This document shows, in pieces, positions 1 to 9,139 of a stretch of 64,000 nt of DNA; position 1 is the first letter of the stretch, and the number at the start of each line of letters is the position of its first letter. The stretch lies in assembly GCF_020215705.1 (NCBI RefSeq), contig NZ_JAIWNB010000024.1:1495-65494 (forward strand), in the 5' to 3' direction. The notes below the pieces were generated by a model. It worked only from the letters and a program-made list of their open reading frames with translations, did no database searches and was not told the DNA's origin. The translations under genes were made by a program, and so were the position numbers. This DNA comes from Nonomuraea aurantiaca. GTDB taxonomy: Bacteria; Actinomycetota; Actinomycetes; Streptosporangiales; Streptosporangiaceae.

Positions 1-65
1 GACACCGTGACGATCGCTCACTTCGGTACTCTTCGAAGCGGCTAGGGCGATCGACTGCCGCGCGG

Positions 66-123
66 CTTCCGGTGCTCGGGCCTGGCGGCCCTGCGCTCCG
101 GGTCCACTTGCCACCGGATGACG
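66..123. repeat. direct repeat copy A flanking the hsd operon
   Basis: This stretch matches positions 6597-6653 in the same orientation with roughly 80% identity and small indels. The last 18 bases (cttgccaccggatgacg plus context) are essentially identical. The two copies bracket the whole hsdMSR operon. Nothing else is recognised in bases 1-268. Confidence 0.6.
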
Positions 124-268
124 TGGCGGGCCAGTGCACTGTCATCTAGAGGAGCTTGTGACCTGCGGCGCTGAATCGCGCTTTCCTGTCTTGTCATCTG
201 ATCCAGTTCACGGTCTTGTTGTTTCCTGGATTATTAAGCAAGAGCATGATCCGTGAGGATCACCAGCG

Positions 269-3200
269 TCACGCGGCATGTTCTTCCGGTGTGGCTGTCG
301 CACGTACGCCTTGCAAGACCAAGACGATGGCGTCGACGCTAGCTTCGGAAAACAGGTCCTCGGGTCCGCGAGGAGCGAGGGCGGTAAACGGCGACTCGTA
401 AAGGGCTTCGACCTCCATAATGCCGTTCTTGGCCAGGTAGTCGATCAGGAGGCGGAGGAAGTGGAGTTGGCTGGCGGTGAGGTTCTGGCCAGCCTGGAAC
501 TGGTCGAACGCCCTGGAGGCGGCCTCGCGGTCCAGGCCTGTGAGCGAGCGGAGGAACACACCTAGGCCGTCGTGCTCAGTCTTGGCCTGCTCGATATCGG
601 CCTCGGTGCCGAAGCCGTTCACGATAAAGATCTGCTCCAGCTCTTCAAGGTCGACGGTAGTGATCTGCTGGTTGCGGCGAAGCTTCTGCACCGCCAGCTC
701 GTTCTCGTGGCTGCGCAGGTAAGTGCGCACCTTGGACTCGAACCGCGACTTGTCCGTGCCCAGCACGACACCCTTGATCTCGGTCATACCCAGTTCACCG
801 AGTTCGTCTTGGAAGTCGGTGTACACGATGCCACGTTTCACCTTGGGGATGAGCTTTGCCAGCCCACGCAGACGTCGCCGCATCGACTCCAGCATGGGCA
901 GGGTGACGTCCTCCCACCACGAGTCGGTGGTGAGGTCCTCAAGGAGTTCCTGCTGCTGCCGGACGGCGGGGATGGTCAGTGTGGTGGGATCGAGCAGCGC
1001 CGAGGCGATCTCCTGAACCTGGGTGCAGAGTCGCAGATAGCTCGCATCGGCCTCCACCTGGGCCAGTTGGAGCCGCAGTGCCAGAAGGTCGAAGCGCTTA
1101 GCCTCTTGGCTGTTCTCGTCCTCACGGAACTCCGTGGGAAGCGACGCGAGCGCTTGGGTGATCTCTGTGTGCTTCTCCAGGGTGATCTTCTGCCAGTGGG
1201 CCGACTCCCTATAGGTCTCGACCTCGCGCAGGTGACGGCGAACCTCGACGTTGGCCGGGTTCATGTTCGCTACCTCGATCTGCAGCCGCTCGGCCAGACT
1301 CCAGCGCAGATCGGCCACGGTCTTCGTCTCGGCGTGCGTCTTCTCTGCAGGGGGTGTCAGGTTGAGGTTCTGCTGGTCCAGGTTGAGCAGCAGGTCCATT
1401 CGATGCTTGAACAGCCGTTCACTGAGAGAGGGCTGAAGCCTGCCTTCGGCGGGAGCCAGGTCCTGGTTGAAGAACTCGAAGTTCTGGCATAGGTCGAAGA
1501 CGAGGAAGCCGCTCTTGTCCTGGTTCGGACCGAAGAGGTCGGGGCAAATCCGGGTGCCACGTCCGATCATCTGCCAGAACTTCGTCTTGGACCGCACCAT
1601 CTTGGCGAAGACCAGGTTGACGACCTCGGGGATGTCGATCCCGGTGTCGAGCATGTCAACGGAGATCGCGATGTGCGGGGCCTTGTTCTTGTCAGAGAAC
1701 TTGTCGATGAGGTCCTGGGCGAGAACCTTCTTGTGCGTGATGACCTGCGCGAACTCGCCGCGATATTCGGGGAACAGCGTGTCGAAACGCTGGACGATGA
1801 ACTCGGCGTGGTTGTTGTTCCGGGCGAAGATAATCGTCTTGCCGAGCCGGTCCCCACCTTCCACCTTTGCGCCGTAGGTCATCAGCGTCTCAAGGGTCTT
1901 GTCGATGGTGTCCTTGTTGAAGAGGAACTTGTTCAACTCGTCGGCACTGATCTCGCTGGGGACATCGTCGTTCTCATCCCAGTCGGCCGCGTCCCACGCC
2001 TCCTTCTCCTCTTCCGACAGGTCGTCGTATTTGATGCCCTTGCGCAGGAACTTCAGCGGCACGTCCACCCCACGCGGAGCGACGAGATACCCCTCCGACA
2101 CAGCCTCATCCAAGCCGTATACGTCGGTGGGCACCCCGTCTTCGAGGTTGAACAGCCGATAGGTGTTGCGGTCGATCTCCTCTCGCGGGGTAGCGGTGAG
2201 TCCAACCAGCAGCGAGTCAAAATAGTCGAAGAGCATGCCGTACTTCTGGTACACCGACCTGTGCGCCTCGTCGATAACGACGAGATCGAAGTAGCCAGGT
2301 CCGAACCTGCGCAGGCCGTTACTGGTCTCGTTGATGAGCCCCATCATGGTCGGGTATGTCGAGACGTAGACCCGGCCATCGGTGTTCTTGTCGTTCAGCA
2401 GATTCACTGTCGGCACCCCGGGCAGGTGCTGTTTGAACGCGTTGGTGGCCTGGGTGACCAGTGCCTGCCGGTCGGCCAGGAACAGCACCCGCTTCACCCA
2501 GCCGGCCCGGATTAGCTGGTCGACGAGGGCGATCACGGTCCGGGTCTTGCCCGAACCGGTCGCCATTACCAGGAGGGCCTGACGCAAGTGATCCTTTTCG
2601 AAGGCGTCGTCGATACGGCGGATCGCCCGGCTCTGGTAGTGGCGGCCAGCGATCTCCTCGTTGACCGTTTCAGTGCCCAGCGGACGACGACTGCTCGGCC
2701 GGTGGATCAGGGTGCGAAGTTCGTCTTTGGTGTAGAAACCCAGGATCTTGCGCGGCGGATAGTTTAGATCGTCCCAGATGTAGGTCTCGTAGCCATTGGT
2801 GTAGAAGATCACCGGCCGCTGACCGTACTTCTGCTCCAGGCAGCCGGCGTACGCTTTGGCCTGGTGCTGGCCCGCTGTGGCGTCGCTGGTGGTGCGCTTG
2901 GCCTCGACCAGTCCCAGTGGCTTGCCGTTGTCATCCCACAGGACATAGTCGACCTTGCCCTTCCCGCTGGGAGTGGGCATCCCTGTGACCGGGAATTCTC
3001 GGTCCTCCGGCTTGTCGAGCGGCCAACCTGCCTCGTGCAGCAGCAAGTCGATAAGGAGGTCCCGGGTCTCGGCCTCGTTATAGTCGTGAGTGTCCGGGAC
3101 CTTAGCGTTCACGGCCTTCGCCGCCTTGATCTCGGCGCGCAGCTGAGCCAGCTCGGCGTCCAAGTCCTGGCTCTTGCGGCGCTCCTTGGCGAGCTCGGCC

Positions 3201-3712
3201 TGCTGCTTGCCGAACTCCTCGGCCATCGCCTGAATCTCGGCCTGCTTCTTCTGCCGGACGTCGGCGGGCACAGGCTTGGGAATCAACGCCTGATCGAAGG
3301 CCAGCCCGGCGGCGGGTAACGCGTCCTGATTCCGGGCATACTGCCGGGCGATCCAGTACATGACATGAAACAGCTCACCCACGATCCGGACGGAGTCCGC
3401 GGTGGCCACCGGCCCGTGCTTGTGTACGGCAGTGTTGCCCTGGCGCCGGATAAGGTCCATCTTCGTACGGATCGCCGGGCCGACCAATTTCACCATAGTC
3501 GGCTCGGTAATCAACGCCGAAAGGTCGTCACGATACGGCAGCTTGAGCGTCTCGTCGGCCTTATAAAGCCAGGTGACTGCCAGTTCCAGGGTCCGGCGGG
3601 CGTAAAAGCACGAGACGCGCGGGTCGGCGACTGCGAGCCGCTCCGCGCGTGTCGCACCGTCGTACAGGTCGGCCCACTCTGGCTCAGACTGGAGGAACGC
3701 GAAGTTGCCCAA
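269..3712 (-). CDS. hsdR: type I restriction enzyme R subunit (HsdR)
   Basis: This is the ATP-dependent translocase and nuclease subunit of a type I restriction-modification complex, which cuts unmethylated DNA away from the recognition site. The 1147-residue product has an N-terminal helical region of the DUF4145 type and a coiled-coil stretch around 165-200. A PD-(D/E)xK nuclease follows at about 253-275 (VDYVLW then LVEAKR). The SF2 helicase carries Walker A ATGSGKT and the DEAH box VIDEAH, then a helicase C domain with IGRGTR, and an EcoEI-type C terminus. The start is TTG; it gives the usual family N terminus (GNFAFL) and no better in-frame start is seen. It lies 24 bp downstream of hsdS and is the last gene of the operon. 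No disruption is visible. Confidence 0.96.
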   Translation of the reverse strand: MGNFAFLQSEPEWADLYDGATRAERLAVADPRVSCFYARRTLELAVTWLYKADETLKLPYRDDLSALITEPTMVKLVGPAIRTKMDLIRRQGNTAVHKHGPVATADSVRIVGELFHVMYWIARQYARNQDALPAAGLAFDQALIPKPVPADVRQKKQAEIQAMAEEFGKQQAELAKERRKSQDLDAELAQLRAEIKAAKAVNAKVPDTHDYNEAETRDLLIDLLLHEAGWPLDKPEDREFPVTGMPTPSGKGKVDYVLWDDNGKPLGLVEAKRTTSDATAGQHQAKAYAGCLEQKYGQRPVIFYTNGYETYIWDDLNYPPRKILGFYTKDELRTLIHRPSSRRPLGTETVNEEIAGRHYQSRAIRRIDDAFEKDHLRQALLVMATGSGKTRTVIALVDQLIRAGWVKRVLFLADRQALVTQATNAFKQHLPGVPTVNLLNDKNTDGRVYVSTYPTMMGLINETSNGLRRFGPGYFDLVVIDEAHRSVYQKYGMLFDYFDSLLVGLTATPREEIDRNTYRLFNLEDGVPTDVYGLDEAVSEGYLVAPRGVDVPLKFLRKGIKYDDLSEEEKEAWDAADWDENDDVPSEISADELNKFLFNKDTIDKTLETLMTYGAKVEGGDRLGKTIIFARNNNHAEFIVQRFDTLFPEYRGEFAQVITHKKVLAQDLIDKFSDKNKAPHIAISVDMLDTGIDIPEVVNLVFAKMVRSKTKFWQMIGRGTRICPDLFGPNQDKSGFLVFDLCQNFEFFNQDLAPAEGRLQPSLSERLFKHRMDLLLNLDQQNLNLTPPAEKTHAETKTVADLRWSLAERLQIEVANMNPANVEVRRHLREVETYRESAHWQKITLEKHTEITQALASLPTEFREDENSQEAKRFDLLALRLQLAQVEADASYLRLCTQVQEIASALLDPTTLTIPAVRQQQELLEDLTTDSWWEDVTLPMLESMRRRLRGLAKLIPKVKRGIVYTDFQDELGELGMTEIKGVVLGTDKSRFESKVRTYLRSHENELAVQKLRRNQQITTVDLEELEQIFIVNGFGTEADIEQAKTEHDGLGVFLRSLTGLDREAASRAFDQFQAGQNLTASQLHFLRLLIDYLAKNGIMEVEALYESPFTALAPRGPEDLFSEASVDAIVLVLQGVRATATPEEHAA

Positions 3713-3736
3713 CGAGACACCTCACCCAGGAAGGCT

Positions 3737-4975
3737 TCAGATGTCTCGATTGTTCCACAAATTTCCACGGAACGCGCGCTGTTGTACAGAAGCGAACAAC
3801 TCATTCAACTTGTGCAGCTCAGACGTATGGAGTGCCTTCAGACGTTCGATAGTGTCGATCCGCTGAGAGAACTCGGCCTGTAGAGCTGTCGGCGGGAGTT
3901 CGACAGGCAACTCCATCAATCGAGCCTTTGAAATGTTTGGCATCGAGCTTGCGCTGCCACTAGCGAGCGCCTGCACTGTTTTCCGCTTGCCTGGATAGAT
4001 CAGAAGGCGATGGAGATAGACTTTCAGTAGCGGAGCACTTTTTTTGATTACTATCCGAAAAATGAGATCGGGGAGAAGGAGTTGAGGTGGTGTTTGGTGA
4101 ACAAGGGCACACGCTGCCACTAGTTCGAGAGTATTTTTTCGAGAGAAGAGCAGGTCGCCCGACTTCACTTCGTTCTGTGGATCCTGCGCCACCCCCGACG
4201 GAAGGGCTTTGTTCTGGTACGGCAGGTATTCACAGGATGTAATGGCGCCAAGCTTGAGGACGCCCCATTCATTTCCCTCGACTGGTCGGTCAAGGCACTG
4301 TGGGCTATTTCCGCTATCAATTCGGTCGATCAGCTGCCGCAAGGGTACTCTCGGCCACATTCGGTCGTTTCGGACTGGATCGCCGAACATGTCGAGGAAG
4401 ATGGACCGGGTAAGGTCATCGAGGAGTGCGATCGCCTCCCGGCGCTTGGCACGCAGAGCGTCTGCCTGATCCAGCACTTCAGCTATCAGTCGCTGCTCTG
4501 GAATCGGAGGGACCGGAATTTCGATCTGGTCAAACATTTTCTGATTGATCTTAAATGTTCCGTTTGTCGTTCGCGCCAAAGCCTCGATCTGACGTCGTAC
4601 GATTACACTGTTCCAGAGGAATTCCAAGAACCGCGGCTCGATTTCAGCGCCAGGCCGAGCAGCGATCATGGTATCAGGAAAGGTAGTGTCTTCCATGTCG
4701 CGCGTCGGGAAGAAACCGCGACCCACGAGCCCGATGTTGCCGTTTCCTCGACAAATCAAGAGATCGCGGCTATCTACCGATTGATTCAGCGGCGGGCTCG
4801 AATTAAATGTTGCGACCTTGAATGCGCTCTCTTTAAACCTATCGCCCGTGATGGCAGATAGCGTCAACACCTTAGCCAGGACGGTTCCTCCATTAGATGG
4901 CGAGAGGCCATTTTTTGGGGAACCGCTGAGTACATCCGAAAGTGTCTTGACCTGCCATTTTCTTGCCATCGTCAC
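3737..4975 (-). CDS. hsdS: type I restriction specificity subunit (HsdS)
   Basis: This subunit sets the DNA target for both methylation and restriction. The 412-residue product has two target-recognition domains, each followed by a conserved helix. The first half ends with IEIPVPPIPEQRLIAEVLDQ and a long helix (ADALRAKRREAIALLDDL). The second half ends with LMELPVELPPTALQAEFSQR and a second helix. Both halves are present, so it looks functional. The GTG start overlaps the hsdM stop in a GTGA junction, implying translational coupling. The gene is visibly more AT-rich than its neighbours, which is common for specificity genes that are exchanged horizontally. Confidence 0.95.
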   Translation of the reverse strand: MTMARKWQVKTLSDVLSGSPKNGLSPSNGGTVLAKVLTLSAITGDRFKESAFKVATFNSSPPLNQSVDSRDLLICRGNGNIGLVGRGFFPTRDMEDTTFPDTMIAARPGAEIEPRFLEFLWNSVIVRRQIEALARTTNGTFKINQKMFDQIEIPVPPIPEQRLIAEVLDQADALRAKRREAIALLDDLTRSIFLDMFGDPVRNDRMWPRVPLRQLIDRIDSGNSPQCLDRPVEGNEWGVLKLGAITSCEYLPYQNKALPSGVAQDPQNEVKSGDLLFSRKNTLELVAACALVHQTPPQLLLPDLIFRIVIKKSAPLLKVYLHRLLIYPGKRKTVQALASGSASSMPNISKARLMELPVELPPTALQAEFSQRIDTIERLKALHTSELHKLNELFASVQQRAFRGNLWNNRDI

Positions 4976-6489
4976 GAGAGCAGCCCCTTCAGCTGGGACA
5001 TTCCCTGTTGAATGTCCGCTTCGATTTGCTCCAAATCCTCTAGAATCTCCAAAGGGCGGCGATACTCCACATCTTCGTGCACGATTTCCTTGTACCGAGC
5101 CAGGCTAAGGTCATAATCTTTCGCGACTATGTCGGCCTTGGGAACGCAGAAGCTCTGCTCTGTCCGGGCTCGCTGCTGCTCGCTGGCATTGCGGCGAGCC
5201 CAACGGGCGAGGACGTCCGGGAGGTTGTTCTTGACCTGATCGGCCTCATCGAGCAGGGCGGTCGGTGTCGCGCCGAGCTTGTCCTCGGACAGCAGCGGGG
5301 TGCGCTTGTCGTCGAGGCTGAACCCGTCGGCGGTGACTTCGTAGAACCAGACGTCGTCGGTGCCGCCGCTGTTGGTCTTGGTGAAGAACAGGATGGCGGT
5401 GGAGACCCCGGCATACGGCTTAAAGACGCCACTGGGCAGCTTGACCACGGCGTCTACCTTGTGGTCGTCGATCAAGATGCGACGGAGTTCCTTGTGTGCC
5501 CCGGTGGAGCCGAAGAGCACACCTTCCGGCACGATGACCGCCGCACGCCCACCAGGCTTGAGGAGCCGGAGGAACAGTGCGAGGAAGAGCAGCTCGGTCT
5601 TCTTGGTCTTGACGATCCGCTGCAGATCCTTGGCGGTGGTCTCGTAGTCAAGGCTGCCAGCGAACGGCGGATTCGCGAGGATCATCGAGTAGCGCTCAGC
5701 CTCGTCGGCGACGTTCTCAGCCAGCGAGTCACGATAGCGGATGTCCGGCTGCTCGATCTCATGCAGCAGCATGTTCATGCTCGCGATGCGGAGCATGGTG
5801 CTGTCGAAGTCGAAGCCGTGGAACATGCTCTGGTTGTAGTGCTGCCTCTGGGCAGGAACGAGCAGCGCGTCCCTGTGGGCGCGGGCGACGTACTCGGCGG
5901 CCGCGACAAGGAAGCCGGCCGTACCACAGGCCGGGTCGCAGATCTCGTCGTTCGGTCCGGGAGCCATCATCTCGACCATGAGCTGGATGATGTGCCGGGG
6001 CGTACGGAACTGGCCATTCTGCCCGGCGGTGGCGATCTTGCCGAGCATGTACTCGTAGAGGTCGCCCTTGGTGTCTTGCTCGCCGAGGGGGATGTCGTCG
6101 AGCATGTCGACGACCTTGGTCAACAGGTTCGAGTTGAGGATGGTGAAACGGGCGTCCTTCATGTGGTGTGAGTAGGTGGACTCATCGCCACCTAGACTGC
6201 GCAGCCAGGGGAAGACGCCGTCCCGCACCGTGACAAGCATCTTGTCCGGGTGCTCTTCGGTGAACTTCGACCAGCGGAGGAAGTTCGTCTCCTCCGTGTA
6301 GATCGGGTTCTCGATCGGCTTGCCGGTGCGGTTGGCCTTGCGCTCCTTCGTGGTCTGCAGGTCCTCCATGCGCCGGAGAAACATCAGGTAGGTGATCTGT
6401 TCGATCACTTCGAGCGGGTTTGAGATTCCGCCCGACCAGAAGGCGTCCCAGAGCCGGTCAATCTTGTTCTTGAGCTCACCCGTAATCAC
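4972..6489 (-). CDS. hsdM: type I restriction N6-adenine methyltransferase (HsdM)
   Basis: This is the SAM-dependent adenine methyltransferase subunit; with HsdS it forms the modification enzyme, and with HsdR the restriction complex. The 505-residue product has the N-terminal helical HsdM domain (starting around KIDRLWDAFWSGG), SAM motif I DPACGTAGF near residue 185, and the catalytic motif IV NPPF near 275. The C terminus fits the EcoEI-like class. The start is GTG at 6489-6487. It is the first gene of the minus-strand operon hsdM-hsdS-hsdR, so the promoter should lie in 6490-6600. It looks intact. Confidence 0.96.
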   Translation of the reverse strand: MITGELKNKIDRLWDAFWSGGISNPLEVIEQITYLMFLRRMEDLQTTKERKANRTGKPIENPIYTEETNFLRWSKFTEEHPDKMLVTVRDGVFPWLRSLGGDESTYSHHMKDARFTILNSNLLTKVVDMLDDIPLGEQDTKGDLYEYMLGKIATAGQNGQFRTPRHIIQLMVEMMAPGPNDEICDPACGTAGFLVAAAEYVARAHRDALLVPAQRQHYNQSMFHGFDFDSTMLRIASMNMLLHEIEQPDIRYRDSLAENVADEAERYSMILANPPFAGSLDYETTAKDLQRIVKTKKTELLFLALFLRLLKPGGRAAVIVPEGVLFGSTGAHKELRRILIDDHKVDAVVKLPSGVFKPYAGVSTAILFFTKTNSGGTDDVWFYEVTADGFSLDDKRTPLLSEDKLGATPTALLDEADQVKNNLPDVLARWARRNASEQQRARTEQSFCVPKADIVAKDYDLSLARYKEIVHEDVEYRRPLEILEDLEQIEADIQQGMSQLKGLLS

Positions 6490-6906
6490 GCTCGGAGCCT
6501 AGTGGAACAGGACGACAGGTTCCTTCTCCTCGCGCAAAGCGATGGCGGACAGGGGGAAGCGAGATAGCGGGGCGTAAGCTCTGGGCTGCCGCACCGCTTC
6601 CGGGCTCGGGCCTTAGCGGCGTGCGCTCTGGGTCGGCTTGCCACCGGATGACGCGGGTTGCTCGCTGTGCGAGCGGGGGCATACGGGAGACGATCACGCA
6701 AGCAGTGCAGATCGATAACCTATATTGCCCCTGGTCAGGCAACATTTCACTGCCGTTTAACATGCACTCTCCTAATGAGGGCGTGTCGCATCACCTGACA
6801 CTTCAGACCAATCCCGGCAATTCGGTTGCTGCGGAAGGCGGAGCGCAGTCCAATGGCCTTAACGCCCTGGTACGAAGCTTGATCGTCGCACCCGAAGGAG
6901 TCACAT
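6490..6906. other. intergenic region between hsdM and the toxin module
   Basis: No convincing gene is seen here. It contains repeat copy B (6597-6653) and must hold the divergent promoters for hsdM (minus) and the 6907 gene (plus). An AT-richer patch around 6710-6780 is the likeliest promoter region. An AAGGAG ribosome-binding site lies at 6893-6898, just before the 6907 start. Confidence 0.5.
6597..6653. repeat. direct repeat copy B flanking the hsd operon
   Basis: This is the partner of positions 66-123, in the same orientation and ending in the shared string cttgccaccggatgacg. It sits about 110 bp upstream of hsdM. Such flanking repeats could reflect cassette insertion or recombination, but they could also be two members of a dispersed family. 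Confidence 0.6.
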
Positions 6907-7146
6907 ATGACTCGGGAGCAAGTGGAACAGGCCTTACGCCGAGCCGAGCAACTCACCGATCAAGCCATGCCGGGCCTCGACCAGGCGATCGCGCTCATGG
7001 CGCAGAACGTCTGGACCGGCCCGGCTGCTCAGCGCTTCGCTGACGAACTGACCGCTCAGCGCCAAGCCCTGATCGGGGCGTGCGCCGAGGCGGTAGACGA
7101 ACTCCGGGCATTGTTAGCCCGTACGCCAGCGGACGGCCCCGGCTAG
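6907..7146 (+). CDS. small WXG100-like protein
   Basis: This 79-residue helical protein has a central W-x-G motif in NVWTGPAAQRFADEL (around residue 36), the hairpin signature of ESX/type VII secretion substrates and their chaperones. It begins at ATG 6907 behind a good AAGGAG site. Its stop is only 2 bp from the ATG of the predicted toxin, so the two are almost certainly co-transcribed. By analogy with LXG/WXG toxin operons it may be a targeting partner for export of the toxin; this is inference, and no secretion genes are in the window. Confidence 0.72.
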   Translation: MTREQVEQALRRAEQLTDQAMPGLDQAIALMAQNVWTGPAAQRFADELTAQRQALIGACAEAVDELRALLARTPADGPG

Positions 7147-7148
7147 CC

Positions 7149-8300
7149 ATGGGCCAGTTGGAGGGCATGGTCCCTGATGGAGTCCGTAGCCTGAAGGACG
7201 CGCTGCGCCGGACCGAATCATCGCTGGACTCCATCGGTGAGGAGTTATGGAACATACTGCGCGGGGGATGGCTATCGACCGCATCAGCCGACACGATCCG
7301 TCAAGTAGCGGCGTGGGCTGGAACCCAGGGGCCTGAGATCAATAAGCGGCTGCTGCTTCTGGAGCGCATGGAGCTGGACAAGCCGGAGCTGTTCGGCGCG
7401 GGCAAGCCGCCGATCTCGGTCGACGACTCTGTATTCGCTCCCGGAGCGGTTCTGCCCACGACAGGAGGTTTCTGGGATCGCGTCGGCCAGCAGCTCCAGG
7501 CCACCTTCGACCCGAACCTGAACTCCGGCGACTCGCTGACGGAGGCGGTCAAGGGCACGGTGGAGAGCGTGGCCGGCATGGGGAAGATGGTGATCGACTA
7601 CTCTCCCACTCGGGCGGTCGTCGACTTCATGGGCTGGCAACGCAGCGTAAATGACATGGCCCAAGGCCTGCTCTACGGCATCCAGAACCCGGCTGAGTTC
7701 GCCAAGTCGGCGCTGGACTGGGATACCTGGGCCTCAAATCCCGAGCGAGCATTCGGCCGCCTCATCCCGGACATCGTGGCAGCCATCACCACGGCCGGCT
7801 CCAGCGGCGCAGTCTCCGGAACCAAACAGGCCGTGGGTGCGCTGGGCAAGGCGGCCAAGAGCGTGATAAAACCCACGCCGTCGGCCAAGCTCTCGCACTA
7901 CGGAGAGCGTTTCGAACTCAAGGGGAAGGAGGTGCCACCGCTGTTCCGGGGAGACGGCCGGACACTGGACAGGATCTTCGAGAACGGTATGACCGCGCGC
8001 GACCCGGATATGAGCATCGAAGAGCACCTCTCCGGCGAGAACGGCCTGATCGCCGCCTCGAAGAGCAAGAACGTCGCCAGGGGGTTCGCCGTCGGACACA
8101 AGGGATACATCTTTGAGATCGATGACCGCGGAAACGGCATGGAAGTAAAGTACGGCCCCGGCTTCAAACACCTCAGAGGCGAGCAGGAGGTCGTGTTCAA
8201 GCGGATCGATCCATCGCAGATCAGAGGAGCCTGGAAGCCAGGCAAGTACGGGAGCGCTGACGACGTCTGGATTCCGAACCCCCACTACGTGCCGAGGTGA
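7149..8300 (+). CDS. polymorphic toxin with predicted C-terminal ADP-ribosyltransferase domain
   Basis: The product is 383 residues from the ATG at 7149; an upstream in-frame start at 7080 lies inside the previous gene and is not used here. Residues 1-110 are helical with a WxxxxxG-like segment, and a central region is rich in Ala/Gly. The C terminus, from about residue 255, has the pattern of an R-S-E class ADP-ribosyltransferase. It shows LFRGD with Arg267, the S-T-S-like strand AASKSKNVARGF (Ser304), and GEQEVVF with the Glu345-Gln-Glu347 catalytic pair. The layout resembles Scabin/pierisin-type DNA or guanosine ADP-ribosylating toxins. A WXG-like gene lies upstream and a coupled small gene (candidate immunity) lies downstream. 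The ART call rests on motif spacing, not alignment. Confidence 0.72.
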   Translation: MGQLEGMVPDGVRSLKDALRRTESSLDSIGEELWNILRGGWLSTASADTIRQVAAWAGTQGPEINKRLLLLERMELDKPELFGAGKPPISVDDSVFAPGAVLPTTGGFWDRVGQQLQATFDPNLNSGDSLTEAVKGTVESVAGMGKMVIDYSPTRAVVDFMGWQRSVNDMAQGLLYGIQNPAEFAKSALDWDTWASNPERAFGRLIPDIVAAITTAGSSGAVSGTKQAVGALGKAAKSVIKPTPSAKLSHYGERFELKGKEVPPLFRGDGRTLDRIFENGMTARDPDMSIEEHLSGENGLIAASKSKNVARGFAVGHKGYIFEIDDRGNGMEVKYGPGFKHLRGEQEVVFKRIDPSQIRGAWKPGKYGSADDVWIPNPHYVPR

Positions 8301-8710
8301 GCATGTACAACCTCGAATTGGTCAACTTGGCGAACGAATCCCTTCTGCCATGCCAGGTGACAACACAGACCGATGGAGAGACGTACGAGCTCCGGCTGAC
8401 TTGCGCAAGCGCTTCGCCGATCAGGGTCCACTCGTCGATCGACTTCGAAGACGCCTTGCGACAGCTGAGAGCAGAGCTGGAACAGCAGAACCTGCTGTTG
8501 CTCTGCAACAGGTACCGCCGCAATGCGTTCGTCTCCTCTATGTCACGTCAAATGAGTGAGGGCCTATCGTGCTACCTGGTCGTCGCCGGGGAACCCGTAT
8601 CGCCGGAACTGCTCGCCGATAGCCTCGGGCCCGCGCTCAGGAGCGATGTCGTCACCGCCGAGGAGGCGTCGAAGTTCATCAATGAATGGATCGCCAGCTT
8701 CGACGACTGA
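8297..8710 (+). CDS. candidate immunity protein of the ADP-ribosyltransferase toxin
   Basis: This 137-residue (GTG 8297) or 135-residue (ATG 8303) acidic cytoplasmic protein has no signal peptide or membrane segment. The GTG start overlaps the toxin stop as GTGA, the coupling expected for an immunity gene that must be made with its toxin. I do not recognise the family. The C-terminal half (SCYLVVAGEPVSPELLADSL) looks like an alpha/beta fold. Assignment as immunity protein rests on position and size only. Confidence 0.6.
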   Translation: MSMYNLELVNLANESLLPCQVTTQTDGETYELRLTCASASPIRVHSSIDFEDALRQLRAELEQQNLLLLCNRYRRNAFVSSMSRQMSEGLSCYLVVAGEPVSPELLADSLGPALRSDVVTAEEASKFINEWIASFDD

Positions 8711-8787
8711 CGAGTCTCTTCGGACAGGTCATCGGCTCTTGGTCGGTGTCTTGCCGACACGCCGCCACGAGGAAGCCACCAGCCGCG

Positions 8788-8963
8788 GATCTTGCTAACG
8801 CCGATGCTAACAACGCCCCTGGACACTGGCGTACGCCCCTGGAAGATGATCAAGCTGAAGAAGCCGCCGAGCAGGCACTTCCGACAGTGGTAGATCTCCG
8901 TGGACGATCTCGAACTGGCTACGGATCAGAAGGTTGGGGTTTCGAGTACCTCCGGCCGCACAC
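8788..8963 (+). repeat. relic attachment-site repeat, copy 1 (arm sites plus tRNA-Arg fragment)
   Basis: Two direct TGCTAAC repeats (ttgctaacgc at 8792 and atgctaacaac at 8804) resemble tyrosine-integrase arm sites. Beginning at 8915 is a degenerate 3' half of tRNA-Arg(ACG). It shows the anticodon stem-loop ctgg-ctacgga-tcag (8915-8929) and a T-arm-like segment to about 8963. The 5' half of a tRNA is absent. The first arm repeat and the anticodon loop are 127 bp apart, exactly as in the second copy at 13122-13297. Confidence 0.6.
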
Positions 8964-8971
8964 ACGCTGAG

Positions 8972-9000
8972 AGGCCCTCCGGGATCATCCTGGAGGGCCT
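8972..9000 (+). terminator. strong hairpin terminator after the tRNA-Arg fragment
   Basis: A perfect 9-bp stem, AGGCCCTCC (8972-8980) with GGAGGGCCT (8992-9000), encloses an 11-base loop that can pair further. It is followed by TTCGCTT. Its position right after the tRNA fragment matches where tRNA transcription units usually end. Confidence 0.7.
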
Positions 9001-9139
9001 TTCGCTTGCCCACCCGTCACCCGATTCGGTGGTTGGCCGATGGACGGCAGGTGCGAAGTCACATTTTTGCGGCGGCGACCTGCCGGGCCATGTAGCCCAC
9101 TGCTGCCCTTGCAGCTATAGCCTCCCTACGCAACGCGCC

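Noticed and set aside
572..1492. 306-residue plus-strand ORF inside hsdR
   Set aside because: It is antisense to the intact, motif-rich HsdR frame and unlike any known protein.
8915..8963. Functional tRNA-Arg(ACG)
   Set aside because: Only the anticodon arm and a T-arm-like part are present; the acceptor 5' strand and D arm are missing and the anticodon stem has four pairs, so it is a fragment.
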